Source of the DNA: Sphingosinicella sp. | GTDB lineage: Bacteria; Pseudomonadota; Alphaproteobacteria; Sphingomonadales; Sphingomonadaceae | Direction: 5' to 3' | Assembly: GCA_013816585.1 (NCBI GenBank) | Contig: JACDEE010000002.1 | Span: forward strand, 1 to 64,000 | DNA: 64,000 bases | Part shown: one piece after another, positions 43,318-52,486 of the stretch | Numbering within the stretch: position 1 is the first letter of the stretch | Layout: every line of letters begins with the position of its first letter | Made by a program: the position numbers and the translations under genes | The notes under the pieces: model-generated | Databases searched by the model: none | Told to the model about the DNA's origin: nothing | The model's input: the letters and a program-made list of their open reading frames with translations, nothing else

Positions 43318-44301
43318 ATGACGTTCCACGCTCTCGCAGGTCGCACCGAAGATCTCGCTTTATCCGGGAAAGGAGGTGAAGCGCTGGAAATGCTTGAAAA
43401 GGCGGCGTCGCAGAACGATCCCGAAGCTCTATTCGTCCTTGCTCAATGGTGTCTTTCCGGCAGGTTCGTCGCCCGCGACTTGTCTCTGTCGCGCGATTTC
43501 TTTCGGCGAGCGGCGGAAGCCGGCAATCTGGAGGCGGGGCCGGTTTATCGGGCGTTTGTCGCCAACGGCACAGGCGGTCCGCCGGACTGGCAAGGCGCTT
43601 TGCGTCTCCTGAAATCCGCTTCCCCACGCGAACCGCAGGCCCGGCGGCAATTGGACCTTGTCAGGAAAATGGGCCTGACAGCGAGTGGTGATCCGCTGGC
43701 TATTCCCCAACCTGAAGATTTAAGTGAATCGCCTCAGGTGAAATTATTTCCCTCGCTGTTCACGAGCGCGGAATGCGATTTCATCGTCCAGAATGCCGAG
43801 CCCTTATTCTCCCCTTCGGTGGTCGTGGATCCCGATACCGGGCGCGATATCCCCAACCCCATACGGACGTCGGAAGGGGCAGCCTTTCCGCTGGCCCTTG
43901 AAAATCCAGCGCTTCATGCTCTTAATCGGCGACTGGCCCTGGCGAGCGGCACGCTTTCGGAACAGGGAGAGCCACTGCAGGTCCTGAAATATCGACCGGG
44001 TCAGGAATATAAAGCGCATCTCGACGCTCTTCCGGGTGTGGACAATCAGCGTCTATTCACCATTCTGGTCTATCTCAACGAGGATTATGAAGGAGGTGAG
44101 ACCTGCTTTCTGATGAGTGATCTGCGGGTCAGAGGACGCAAAGGCGACGCCTTGCTGTTCGCCAATTCGGATTTCTACGGGAGGACGGATCAGCGTTCGC
44201 GTCATGCGGGGCTGCCGGTTATCAAGGGAGTGAAGCTTCTTGCCTCGCGATGGATTCGGGCCCGGCCGCTCGATCTTTCGGGACGAAGTCCCCGGAACTG
44301 A
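43318..44301 (+). CDS. Sel1-repeat 2OG-Fe(II) oxygenase
   Basis: This 327-residue protein begins with Sel1/TPR-like helical repeats (ALFVLAQWCLSGRFVARDLS, AAEAGNLEAGPVYRAFVANG) and ends in a prolyl-4-hydroxylase-type dioxygenase domain. Iron ligands are visible as HLD in EYKAHLDALPG and the distal His in SRHAGLPVIKG, whose Lys would bind 2-oxoglutarate. It has no signal peptide and is probably cytoplasmic. The substrate is unknown; peptidyl hydroxylation is the usual role. Together with the TPR-sulfotransferase it flanks the pair of TonB receptors. Confidence 0.87.
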   Translation: MTFHALAGRTEDLALSGKGGEALEMLEKAASQNDPEALFVLAQWCLSGRFVARDLSLSRDFFRRAAEAGNLEAGPVYRAFVANGTGGPPDWQGALRLLKSASPREPQARRQLDLVRKMGLTASGDPLAIPQPEDLSESPQVKLFPSLFTSAECDFIVQNAEPLFSPSVVVDPDTGRDIPNPIRTSEGAAFPLALENPALHALNRRLALASGTLSEQGEPLQVLKYRPGQEYKAHLDALPGVDNQRLFTILVYLNEDYEGGETCFLMSDLRVRGRKGDALLFANSDFYGRTDQRSRHAGLPVIKGVKLLASRWIRARPLDLSGRSPRN

Positions 44302-44383
44302 TAAAGATGCCTCAGGCGAGGCTTCCTAAGATCGGCGCGCGCCTTTAGGGTCCGGCCTGTATGCAGGGCAGACCCGTCAATCC

Positions 44384-46729
44384 ATGATTGAACTTCCACC
44401 GACAGCCATTGCGGCACTTGGATTGATGGCCGGCCTCTGGCTGGTGATCGCCGTCGTCGCCGTGGTATCCGGTTTGCGGCGGGAAAAGGCGGCGAGAGGG
44501 ATCAGCGACGAAGCGGCGGCCGCGACCGCGCTTCTTGCGGCCTCTTCATCGATCCCGTTGGTGGTTGAGCCCGGCGGCCTGCTGGATCCTGCGGGAAGGT
44601 TGAGATCGTGGCTCGACATGAGCGCCCCGACTGCCCGCACATTTTCCGATATTCCTTCCCTGCCGCCGGAGGTGGGCGCCAATCTCGACAGGAATGTCGC
44701 CAGGACATCTTCCACCGGAGAATGTTTCGAGCAGAGTTTTCGAGTGAGTTCATCGTCGCACATCCTGAAGGTTTGGGGCGGGCCCGCGCCGCCCGCGTTC
44801 AAACAGGGCAGCGTCCTCCTCTGGTTCACTGACGCCACCGAAGCGGAGCAGCAGATGGATGGCCTGCGCAGCGAGGTTGGCCGCCTCGCCACCGCGCTGG
44901 ACGCGCTCACCGGGTTGCTGGAGGCAGCTCCATTTCCGATGTGGCATCGCGGTCCCGATTTGCGCCTTGCCCTGGTCAACAGCGCTTATGTGCGGGCGGT
45001 CGAGTCCGACAGCGCAATCGCAGTGATCAAGTCCGGCATTGAGCTGGTCGATGAAAGCGAGGGCCGAAACGCGCTGAGCCAGGCAGCCGCGGTCCTGCAA
45101 AGCGGGGAGGCGCTATCGCGCACGCTTCCTGCCACCATCGCCGGCGAGCGGCGCACCATGCAGGTGGTCGAGGTTCCGCTGGGGGAAGGGGTCGCCGGCT
45201 ATGCTATCGATGTCGAAGATCGCGAACAGGCCCACGCCGAATTGTCGCGCTTCGTGCGCGCGCAACGCGACATGCTCGATCGGCTATCCGCGGGAGTCGC
45301 TCAATTTTCCCGCGACCGGAGCCTCATCTTTTTCAATCAGCCCTTCTGCCGGCTGTTCGCGCTGGCCAGCGACTTCCTGGCGGACGAGCCCGAATTCGAT
45401 CGGGTGATCGAAGCGATGCGGGAAAGCGGAAACCTGCCGGAGGTGCGCGATTTCCCGGAATGGAAAGAGGAAAGGCGCGGATGGTTCACCTCCGGCCTCG
45501 CAGCGGATGAGGAGGATTGGCTGCTCCCGGGGGGAAAACATCTCCGTGTAGTCGCGCAGCCTCTCCCGGACGGAGGTCTGGTGGTCATTTTCGAAGACAG
45601 GACCGAACAGATCCAGCTGGCGAGCGCTCGCGACACCTTGCTTCGGGTGCGAACGGCGACATTCGACAATCTGTTCGAGGCAATCGGCGTCTTCGCATCG
45701 GATGGACGGCTCCATTTGTGGAACAACCGTTTCAAGGAGCTTTGGCAATTCGACGAAGAACAGCTTTCCGCCCATCCGCGCATCGATGCCATGGTCCCGC
45801 ATATTGCCGGCAAATTGAAGCGTCCAAATCATGCCTCCCTGGTGCGTGAACTGGTGCGCAGCGCAACGGTCGAGCGGAAGCAGCGCAACGGCCGGGTCGC
45901 GTTGACCGACGGGCGCGATTTCGAATTTGCCGCGGTCCCGCTACCTGACGGAAATGCGCTTTTCACGATGCTCGACATCACCGACAGCCGGATGATCGAA
46001 GCGGCATTGCGCGACAAGAACGAGGCGCTTGAGGATGCCGACCGGCTGAAGACGGCTTTCGTTTCGAATATGAGTTATGAATTGCGCACGCCGCTCACCT
46101 CGATCGGGGGCTTCGCGGAAATGCTGGCCGGCGGATATGCAGGGGACCTGCCCCCCATAGCCGCCGAATATGTGGCAGCGATCAATGATAGCGTCACGCG
46201 CCTCAGCGCCCTGATCGACGACGTCCTCGATCTCACCCAAAGCGATACCGGCAGCCTGTTGCTCGCTGAAGATCAGGTGGATCTGCAGGCTTTGTGCCGG
46301 GAGGCCGCCGACCGCGCCAGTGAAGCGGCCAGGAAGAAGAATATCGAGATCGTCGCAGACCTCGATCCTTCGGTCGGCGAGCTGACCGGCGACCGCCGGC
46401 GCCTTCGCCAGGTGATCGACAATATCCTCAAGAATGCGGTGGCCTATACGGACGAGGGAGGAGGCGTCCTGCTCCACGCCACCGGAAGCGCGCGTGCAGC
46501 GGAAATCACCATCTCTGACAATGGGCGGGGCATATCCCCAGCCGATCAGGCGCGGGTGTTCGACCGCTTCCACCGAAATGCCGGTCCTGGCAGGGGCGAC
46601 GATTCCGCCCTGGGCCTGGGTCTTCCGCTCGCAAAGCAATTCATCGAGGCGCATGGCGGATCGGTGAAGCTCCAGTCGACCGTCGGCACCGGCACTAGCG
46701 TTGCCTTGTTTCTGCCCCGGCGGTCCTGA
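44384..46729 (+). CDS. divL: Cell-cycle pseudokinase DivL
   Basis: DivL regulates the CckA-CtrA cell-cycle pathway in alphaproteobacteria by interacting with DivK and CckA. The 781-residue protein has an N-terminal membrane helix (LGLMAGLWLVIAVVAVVSG), PAS-like domains, and a HisKA-HATPase module (DNGRGISPADQARVF, GLGLPLAKQFIEAHGG). The decisive feature is the H-box: SNMSYELRTPL, with Tyr565 (TAT at 46076-46078) where ordinary kinases have His. This substitution is the hallmark of DivL. The order divL-tsaE-amgK-murU-addB also matches its known alphaproteobacterial context. Confidence 0.92.
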   Translation: MIELPPTAIAALGLMAGLWLVIAVVAVVSGLRREKAARGISDEAAAATALLAASSSIPLVVEPGGLLDPAGRLRSWLDMSAPTARTFSDIPSLPPEVGANLDRNVARTSSTGECFEQSFRVSSSSHILKVWGGPAPPAFKQGSVLLWFTDATEAEQQMDGLRSEVGRLATALDALTGLLEAAPFPMWHRGPDLRLALVNSAYVRAVESDSAIAVIKSGIELVDESEGRNALSQAAAVLQSGEALSRTLPATIAGERRTMQVVEVPLGEGVAGYAIDVEDREQAHAELSRFVRAQRDMLDRLSAGVAQFSRDRSLIFFNQPFCRLFALASDFLADEPEFDRVIEAMRESGNLPEVRDFPEWKEERRGWFTSGLAADEEDWLLPGGKHLRVVAQPLPDGGLVVIFEDRTEQIQLASARDTLLRVRTATFDNLFEAIGVFASDGRLHLWNNRFKELWQFDEEQLSAHPRIDAMVPHIAGKLKRPNHASLVRELVRSATVERKQRNGRVALTDGRDFEFAAVPLPDGNALFTMLDITDSRMIEAALRDKNEALEDADRLKTAFVSNMSYELRTPLTSIGGFAEMLAGGYAGDLPPIAAEYVAAINDSVTRLSALIDDVLDLTQSDTGSLLLAEDQVDLQALCREAADRASEAARKKNIEIVADLDPSVGELTGDRRRLRQVIDNILKNAVAYTDEGGGVLLHATGSARAAEITISDNGRGISPADQARVFDRFHRNAGPGRGDDSALGLGLPLAKQFIEAHGGSVKLQSTVGTGTSVALFLPRRS

Positions 46730-47169
46730 TGCTGCTTGCCGGAGAAGAGGCAACGGAAGGACTGGGGCATGCCTTGGGCGAGCAACTCCGTGTGGGGGAC
46801 GTGATCGCCCTGTTTGGCGATCTTGGCGCCGGCAAGACGACCTTCAGCCGTGGAGTGCTTAGCGCGCTCGGCTTCCAAGGCGAGGTCACGAGCCCCACTT
46901 TTCCGATCGTTCAGCCTTATGAGGTGGCGGGCATGCGACTGCCGCTCTGGCACGTCGACCTATATCGTTTGGAGGAAGCCGAGGATATCGAACAGCTTGC
47001 GCTGGACGAGGCGCGCATGGACGCGGCTTTGGTGATCGAATGGCCGGGGCGGATGGGCGCCGCTTTGTGGTCAGACGCCCTGCGCCTCACCCTGTCGGTC
47101 GCAGGAGAGGGCGTTCGCTCCTTGACAGCCGAGGTGCCTCCCGCTTGGGAGGGCCGATGGCCACTATGA
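46729..47169 (+). CDS. tsaE: tRNA t6A synthesis ATPase TsaE
   Basis: TsaE is the ATPase of the TsaBDE complex that makes t6A37 on ANN-decoding tRNAs. The 146-residue protein has Walker A GDLGAGKTTFSRGVL and the family features VTSPTFPIVQPYE and LWHVDLYRLEEAEDIEQLAL. The ATG overlaps the divL stop by one base. TsaB/TsaD genes are not in this window. Confidence 0.94.
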   Translation: MLLAGEEATEGLGHALGEQLRVGDVIALFGDLGAGKTTFSRGVLSALGFQGEVTSPTFPIVQPYEVAGMRLPLWHVDLYRLEEAEDIEQLALDEARMDAALVIEWPGRMGAALWSDALRLTLSVAGEGVRSLTAEVPPAWEGRWPL

Positions 47170-48158
47170 TTCCGCCCGCCGCCGCGCCGGCCTTTCTCGC
47201 CGCAAACGGCTGGGAGGGGGCGGAAATTCGTCCGCTCGCAGGCGACGCGTCATTCCGACGCTATTTCCGGGTACATCGCGAAGGCGAGAGCGCCGTATTG
47301 ATGGACGCTCCGCCCGAATATGAGGATATAAGCCATTTCCTGCGGGTCTGCGGCCATTTGCTGGATCGCGGATTCCTTCCGCCGCGCCCACTCGCCATCG
47401 ACCGGGAGCAAGGACTTTTGCTGCTGGAGGATTTCGGAGACGATAGGGTCGGGCCCCTGTTGCAGCATGAGCCCGCACGCGAGCGTGAAATCTATGAAAG
47501 CGCGGTCGATACCCTCGCCGAAATGGCGCGCGAACCCGCCCCGGCGGACATCGGCCATTATGACGATAGGGCCATGACTCGCGAAGTCGCCTTATTCCCT
47601 GATTGGTATGCCCCCGCCGTTTCGATCCAGGTCGAGGAGGAGGGTTATTACGGCGCGTGGCGCGAAAGTTGGGCCGATGTGATCGCGGAAGTGGAGCGCG
47701 AGGCGGTGATGGTACTTCGCGACTATCATGCCGATAACCTCATGGTGCTTCCGGGACGCCGCGAACTGGGCCTGCTGGATTTCCAGGACGCGCTCGCCGG
47801 CCATCCCGCTTATGATCTGGTTTCGCTGCTCCAGGACGCGCGGCGCGACGTTCCGCCCGCCTTGGAGGAGGATATGCTGGCCCGCTATGCTTCCACCCTG
47901 GGGATCAGCGACGTCGAGCGCTTCCGTGCCCATTATGAAGTGCTGGGTGCGCAGCGTAACACCAAGATCCTGGGTATTTTTACGCGCCTTTGGAAACGCG
48001 ACGGAAAGCCGCATTATCTGGCGCTCCAGCCCCGCGTGTGGGGCTATCTGGAGCGAAACCTCGCCCATCCGGCGCTTGGACCAGTCTGTGCCTGGTTCGA
48101 CGCCAACGTCCCGGCGGCGAAGCGGGCCGCGGCCTGGGCCGACAGCGAAGCTGGATGA
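47157..48158 (+). CDS. amgK: Anomeric MurNAc/GlcNAc kinase AmgK
   Basis: AmgK phosphorylates the anomeric carbon of N-acetylmuramic acid released from cell-wall turnover, the first step of the AmgK-MurU shortcut to UDP-MurNAc. The 333-residue protein is an aminoglycoside-phosphotransferase fold with ILDF-like LLDFQDALAGHPAYDLVSLL and catalytic LRDYHADNLMVL. The next gene is murU, which fixes this assignment over a drug-modifying enzyme. The ATG at 47157 is near GGGAGGG; a second ATG at 47166 overlaps the tsaE stop and is an alternative start. Confidence 0.88.
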   Translation: MATMIPPAAAPAFLAANGWEGAEIRPLAGDASFRRYFRVHREGESAVLMDAPPEYEDISHFLRVCGHLLDRGFLPPRPLAIDREQGLLLLEDFGDDRVGPLLQHEPAREREIYESAVDTLAEMAREPAPADIGHYDDRAMTREVALFPDWYAPAVSIQVEEEGYYGAWRESWADVIAEVEREAVMVLRDYHADNLMVLPGRRELGLLDFQDALAGHPAYDLVSLLQDARRDVPPALEEDMLARYASTLGISDVERFRAHYEVLGAQRNTKILGIFTRLWKRDGKPHYLALQPRVWGYLERNLAHPALGPVCAWFDANVPAAKRAAAWADSEAG

Positions 48159-48919
48159 GCAAGCATAGGAAACCGCTCGCATTGCGGCCCGCCCCGACCG
48201 GCAAGGTGCCGGAAAGTGCGATGGTAATGGCTGCGGGTCTGGGCAAAAGAATGCGGCCGCTGACCGCCAGCCGGCCGAAACCGTTGATAGAAGTGGCAGG
48301 GCAGACCTTGCTCGACCACAGCCTCGAACATCTGAAAACCGCGGGCGTGAAGCGGGCGGTCGTCAATGTCCACTATCTGGCCGATGCACTCGAAGCACAT
48401 CTTAAGAATAATGTACAAGATATTGAAATCATTGTTTCAGATGAGCGGGATCAATTGCTGGAAACGGGGGGTGGCCTGGTCCGGGCCTTACCACTGATCG
48501 ATGCCGATCCGTTCCTGGTGATCAATTCTGACAATCTCTGGATTGACGGTCCAATCGACTCGCTGCGCCTGCTGGCGTCCGATTGGGACGATCAGCGGAT
48601 GGATGCATTATTGCTGCTGGTTCCGCTCGCGCGGGCCACGGGCCATAGTGGCCAGGGCGACTTCCATTTGAGCGCAACCGGGGAAATTCGCCGCCGCAAG
48701 CGCGGCGTTGTCGCACCGTTCGTCTATACGGGCATCCAGATGGTGTCGAAGCGGCTGCTTGAAGGCGAGGTGCCGGAGGGCCCCTTTTCCACCAATCTCC
48801 TTTGGGATCGGGCGATCAGCGCCGGACGCTGTTTCGGGGCCGTGCACCAGGGCCTCTGGTTCGATGTCGGCACCCCGCAAAACGTCAAGAAGACCGAGGC
48901 TTTCCTCAGCTACGCTTGA
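48155..48919 (+). CDS. murU: MurNAc-1-phosphate uridylyltransferase MurU
   Basis: MurU turns MurNAc-1-phosphate and UTP into UDP-MurNAc, feeding recycled sugar back to peptidoglycan synthesis. The 254-residue nucleotidyltransferase has the signature MVMAAGLGKRMRPLTASRPK and VINSDNLWIDG, and a late WFDVGTPQN motif. The ATG overlaps the amgK stop (ATGA), tying the two steps together. This pathway bypasses MurA and so bypasses fosfomycin's target in organisms that use it. Confidence 0.9.
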   Translation: MSKHRKPLALRPAPTGKVPESAMVMAAGLGKRMRPLTASRPKPLIEVAGQTLLDHSLEHLKTAGVKRAVVNVHYLADALEAHLKNNVQDIEIIVSDERDQLLETGGGLVRALPLIDADPFLVINSDNLWIDGPIDSLRLLASDWDDQRMDALLLLVPLARATGHSGQGDFHLSATGEIRRRKRGVVAPFVYTGIQMVSKRLLEGEVPEGPFSTNLLWDRAISAGRCFGAVHQGLWFDVGTPQNVKKTEAFLSYA

Positions 48920-48964
48920 AGCCGCCTCTCGACTTGGCTTCGGGGGAGTGGTTAGGATTGCTAC

Positions 48965-51928
48965 GTGGTCTCCAGCGCGCATCCTTCGATCTTCACCATA
49001 TCGCCGCATCGCGCCTTTGCCGATGCGCTCGCCGCCGGTCTCCTCGCACGCTTCGGCCAGACCCCGATCGGGCTTGCACAGGGGTTGATCCTGGTCCCGA
49101 ACAACAGGGCGGCGCGATCGATCACGGAGGCGTTCGTTCGCCGTTCCGACGGGGGCCTGCTCCTCCCGCGCCTCGTACCGGTCGGCGACCCGGAATTGGA
49201 CGAGCGCATCGGCGGCGCGCTCGAACCTCTAGAGGAAGGGGAGGATATTCCACCCGAAATCCCTCCGGTCGAGCGGTTGATGCTGCTTGCCGCTTTGGTT
49301 CAGAAACAAATGGGCGACATAGATGCCGCGGAGGCGGTGCGCCTTGCGCGCGACCTTGCCCGAACGCTCGACCAGCTCCTGATTGAACGTATCGACCCTG
49401 CGCGGCTCGGCGACTTCGCGGCCGATTTTCCCGATCTGTCAGCTCATTGGCAGAAATCGCTCGACCGGCTGCAGGTCATATTGTCCGAATGGCCCCAATT
49501 GCTGAAGGCGCGAGGCCGGATCGACCTTACCGAACGCCGCAACCGGCTGCTGGCGGCGGTGAGTTCGCGTTGGCGTGGAAAGCCCCCTACCGGTTTCGTA
49601 GTGGCGGCCGGTATTACCACCAGCGCGCCTGCAATTGCCGGATTGCTGCGCATTGTGGCGGGCCTCCCAGCAGGAATGGTCGTTCTTCCCGCGCTCGATA
49701 TTCAAATGCCGCAGGATGAATGGGACGCGCTTGGTCCGCATGAACCGGATCTCGTCACCGGTTACCGGCGAGCGTCGATCGAAACCCACCCACAATATCA
49801 TATGAAGCTACTGCTCGATCGAATGGGGGTGGCACGTGACGAGGTCGAAAATTGGCGCTGGGGCGGAGGCCGGAATGCGCCGGCAGTGAGGAGCCGCGCC
49901 ATCGCCAATGCCATGACGCCGGCGACGTTCACATCCAAATGGCGCGACCTGAAACCCGCCGAGCGGCGCCTGAGCGGCGTCCGCGCTCTTGAACTAGCCG
50001 ATCCGGCGGAGGAAGCGCAGGCGATCGCTATCGCGCTTCGCGAAGCCCTGGAAACACCGGAACGAACCGCGGCTTTGGTGACCCCGGATCGGGGTCTCGC
50101 CCGCCGTGTTTCGGTGCTTTTGCGGCGCTGGGGGATCGAGGCCGACGACAGCGCCGGCCGTCCGCTTGCCGAGACTCCGCCCGGCACCTTGTTGCACGCG
50201 CTGGCGACAGCAGCGGCGGAGAATTTCGCGCCGGTGGCATTGCTCGCTCTGCTCAAACACCCATTGGTGATGAAGGGGGAGGGGCGCGCCGCCTGGCTGG
50301 ACGGAGCGCGCTCGCTCGATCTCGCCTTGCGCGGGCCGCGTCCGCCCGTGGGCCTTCAGGGCATGACCGATTATCTTTCCGATCGCAAAGGCCGCGACGG
50401 CAAGGCTAGGGATCGGGCGGCTTCATGGTGGGCGAATGCCCGCGCGAAGCTCGACCCACTTGAGACGGCATTCAACTCCGCCAGGCCGAGCCTCGCCAGT
50501 CTTCTGGCTGCACTTCGGGAGACAGCTTCCTCACTTACCGGCGACGAGGCCTGGGCGGGCGCGGCGGGCCGCGAAGCCGCTAATCTGTTCGCCGCGCTGG
50601 AGCCCGCGTCGGAGAGCGGCCCCGGGCGCCTTGCACCCGCCAATCTCCTACCATTGCTGGACCAGATGATGCGTGAGGTCGCGGTGCGCCCGCCTTATGG
50701 CCAGCATCCGCGCATTTTCATCTGGGGTTTGCTCGAGGCGCGGCTCCAGCATGCCGACCTCATGATCCTTGGCGGCCTGAACGAAGGGGGCTGGCCGGCG
50801 CTTCCCACTCCGGATCCCTGGCTCGCGCCGCGACTTCGTGCGGAGCTTGGCTTGCCGGGTCTCGAACGGCAGATCGGACTTTCCGCGCACGACCTTGCGG
50901 GCGCTTTGGGGGCGCGCGAGGTGCTGGTAACACGGGCGCGCCGAGATGCCCGCGCGCCAGCAATCGCCTCGCGTTTCTGGTTGAGGCTGGAGGCAATGAC
51001 CGGTGGTCTGACCCGTTCCGCACATCACCGCCGCTGGGCGCGAGAGCTTGATCGGCCCGCTTCGCATAGGCCAGCGTCACAACCGGCACCCTCACCGGCG
51101 ACGGCGCTCCGTCCAAGCACAATATCGGTAACTGAAGTGGATCGGCTGAAGGCCGATCCGTTCGCTTTCTATGCCCGCAAGATGCTGCGCCTTTCGGCGC
51201 TCGATGCGATCGACGCCGATCCGAGTCCGGCTTGGCGGGGAAGCGCGGTCCATGAAGTGCTCGAAGCCTGGATGAAGGAGGATGATTGCGATTCTTCCAA
51301 ACTTCATCCGCGCGCCGAAGCGTTCCTTGCGGGAGCTTCTGCTCACCCGCTGATGCGAGCTTTATGGCAGCCGCGCCTCATGGAGGCGGTGGACTGGATT
51401 GCGAGCGAGGTGGCCAGGAACAAGGCGAAGGGGCGGCGCCCGATCGCGGCCGAAGCGGAGGGCGAGATCGAAATTGCGGGCATAAGGCTGAAGGGCGTGG
51501 CAGATCGTATCGACCGTGCCGCCGACAACAGCCTGATCGTCGTGGACTACAAGACCGGAACGCCGCCCGGTCCGAAGGCGGTAGCGGATGGCTTTTCGAT
51601 GCAATTGGGCCTGCTGGGCCTGATTGCCGAGCAGGGCGGCTTCGACGAAATAGAAGGAATACCGGCCTGCTTCGAATATTGGTCGCTTGCCAAGAAAGCG
51701 GGCGCGCTTGGTTTCGTTGCAAGCCCCGTCGGAGGCAGGAACGGGATCGATGCCGACGATTTCACCAACATCGCCGCGCGCAACTTCATTGCCGCAGCGC
51801 AGAAATGGCTGACGGGCGCTGAGCCCTTCACCGCGAAGCTCCACCCGGAATATGCGCCTTATGGCGATTACGATCAGCTTATGCGCGTGGACGAATGGTA
51901 TGGGCGCGAAAAGCGTCCGACGCCCTGA
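48965..51928 (+). CDS. addB: Double-strand break repair nuclease subunit AddB
   Basis: AddB is the second subunit of AddAB, which processes broken DNA ends for RecA-based repair. The 987-residue protein has an inactive helicase-like N-terminus (LAQGLILVPNNRAARSITE) and a C-terminal PD-(D/E)xK nuclease domain with LIVVDYKTG and the upstream WRGSAVHEVLEAWM. The start is GTG at 48965, near a GGTTAGGATT element. AddA, which normally follows, starts at about 61419, about 9.5 kb away. Confidence 0.93.
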   Translation: MVSSAHPSIFTISPHRAFADALAAGLLARFGQTPIGLAQGLILVPNNRAARSITEAFVRRSDGGLLLPRLVPVGDPELDERIGGALEPLEEGEDIPPEIPPVERLMLLAALVQKQMGDIDAAEAVRLARDLARTLDQLLIERIDPARLGDFAADFPDLSAHWQKSLDRLQVILSEWPQLLKARGRIDLTERRNRLLAAVSSRWRGKPPTGFVVAAGITTSAPAIAGLLRIVAGLPAGMVVLPALDIQMPQDEWDALGPHEPDLVTGYRRASIETHPQYHMKLLLDRMGVARDEVENWRWGGGRNAPAVRSRAIANAMTPATFTSKWRDLKPAERRLSGVRALELADPAEEAQAIAIALREALETPERTAALVTPDRGLARRVSVLLRRWGIEADDSAGRPLAETPPGTLLHALATAAAENFAPVALLALLKHPLVMKGEGRAAWLDGARSLDLALRGPRPPVGLQGMTDYLSDRKGRDGKARDRAASWWANARAKLDPLETAFNSARPSLASLLAALRETASSLTGDEAWAGAAGREAANLFAALEPASESGPGRLAPANLLPLLDQMMREVAVRPPYGQHPRIFIWGLLEARLQHADLMILGGLNEGGWPALPTPDPWLAPRLRAELGLPGLERQIGLSAHDLAGALGAREVLVTRARRDARAPAIASRFWLRLEAMTGGLTRSAHHRRWARELDRPASHRPASQPAPSPATALRPSTISVTEVDRLKADPFAFYARKMLRLSALDAIDADPSPAWRGSAVHEVLEAWMKEDDCDSSKLHPRAEAFLAGASAHPLMRALWQPRLMEAVDWIASEVARNKAKGRRPIAAEAEGEIEIAGIRLKGVADRIDRAADNSLIVVDYKTGTPPGPKAVADGFSMQLGLLGLIAEQGGFDEIEGIPACFEYWSLAKKAGALGFVASPVGGRNGIDADDFTNIAARNFIAAAQKWLTGAEPFTAKLHPEYAPYGDYDQLMRVDEWYGREKRPTP

Positions 51929-51940
51929 GGGCAGCGCGAT

Positions 51941-52330
51941 TCAATTGCCTTGCCCGGTCACGCCCCGCTCATAAAGCTGGATGCAATTGTCATCGCCGGG
52001 GCCCGGATCGCAAGCAGGATATCCAGTGCGCCCTTCGATCGGCCCACCAAGGGCTTCGTTGACCGTTGCTGGATGCTCCATCAATTCGTCGTGCGCGGTT
52101 AAAAGCGAATTCGCCTCGGTGACCCGTTCGTAGGAGCCGCCGTCCGACGGCATGGTTCCGTCGAAGGTGGAATCGGCCCCAATCGGGCGCTCGGGAAGCT
52201 GTATGCAATTTTCCGCGCCGGGCGAGGAACAGGGAGCGTCGTTTCGGGCGGGCGGTTCGGTGGCAGGGTCTTGCGCCAATAGCGGGGTGCCAACCCCCAG
52301 AGCGGCGGTCACCATCAAAAACCTGTTCAT
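51941..52330 (-). CDS. Small secreted protein with paired CIQL motifs
   Basis: This 129-residue protein has a signal peptide (MNRFLMVTAALGVGTPLLAQ) and a mature part with two related short motifs, PGAENCIQLPERP and GPGDDNCIQLYERG, each with a Cys before it (PCSSPG and ACDPGP), so four cysteines could pair. No known family is recognised. It is convergent with addB and lies downstream of the kinase genes on the same strand. Periplasmic location is inferred from the signal. Confidence 0.7.
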   Translation of the reverse strand: MNRFLMVTAALGVGTPLLAQDPATEPPARNDAPCSSPGAENCIQLPERPIGADSTFDGTMPSDGGSYERVTEANSLLTAHDELMEHPATVNEALGGPIEGRTGYPACDPGPGDDNCIQLYERGVTGQGN

Positions 52331-52486
52331 GTCCGCCTCCTCTGGGCGCGGCCAGAGCCGCGACCGTCAACTGCCGTCAGTCATAGAACGAAGTGCGCGC
52401 GCCTTTTCTCCGCCCGAGCGAGACAGCCGATGCCAGCCGCCTCAATCTTGCGACGGCCTACTCACAGCGGTTCGAGTGGGTCGGCT

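Noticed and set aside
47157-48158. Aminoglycoside phosphotransferase (resistance gene)
   Set aside because: The fold is the same, but the overlap with murU and the divL-tsaE context identify AmgK.
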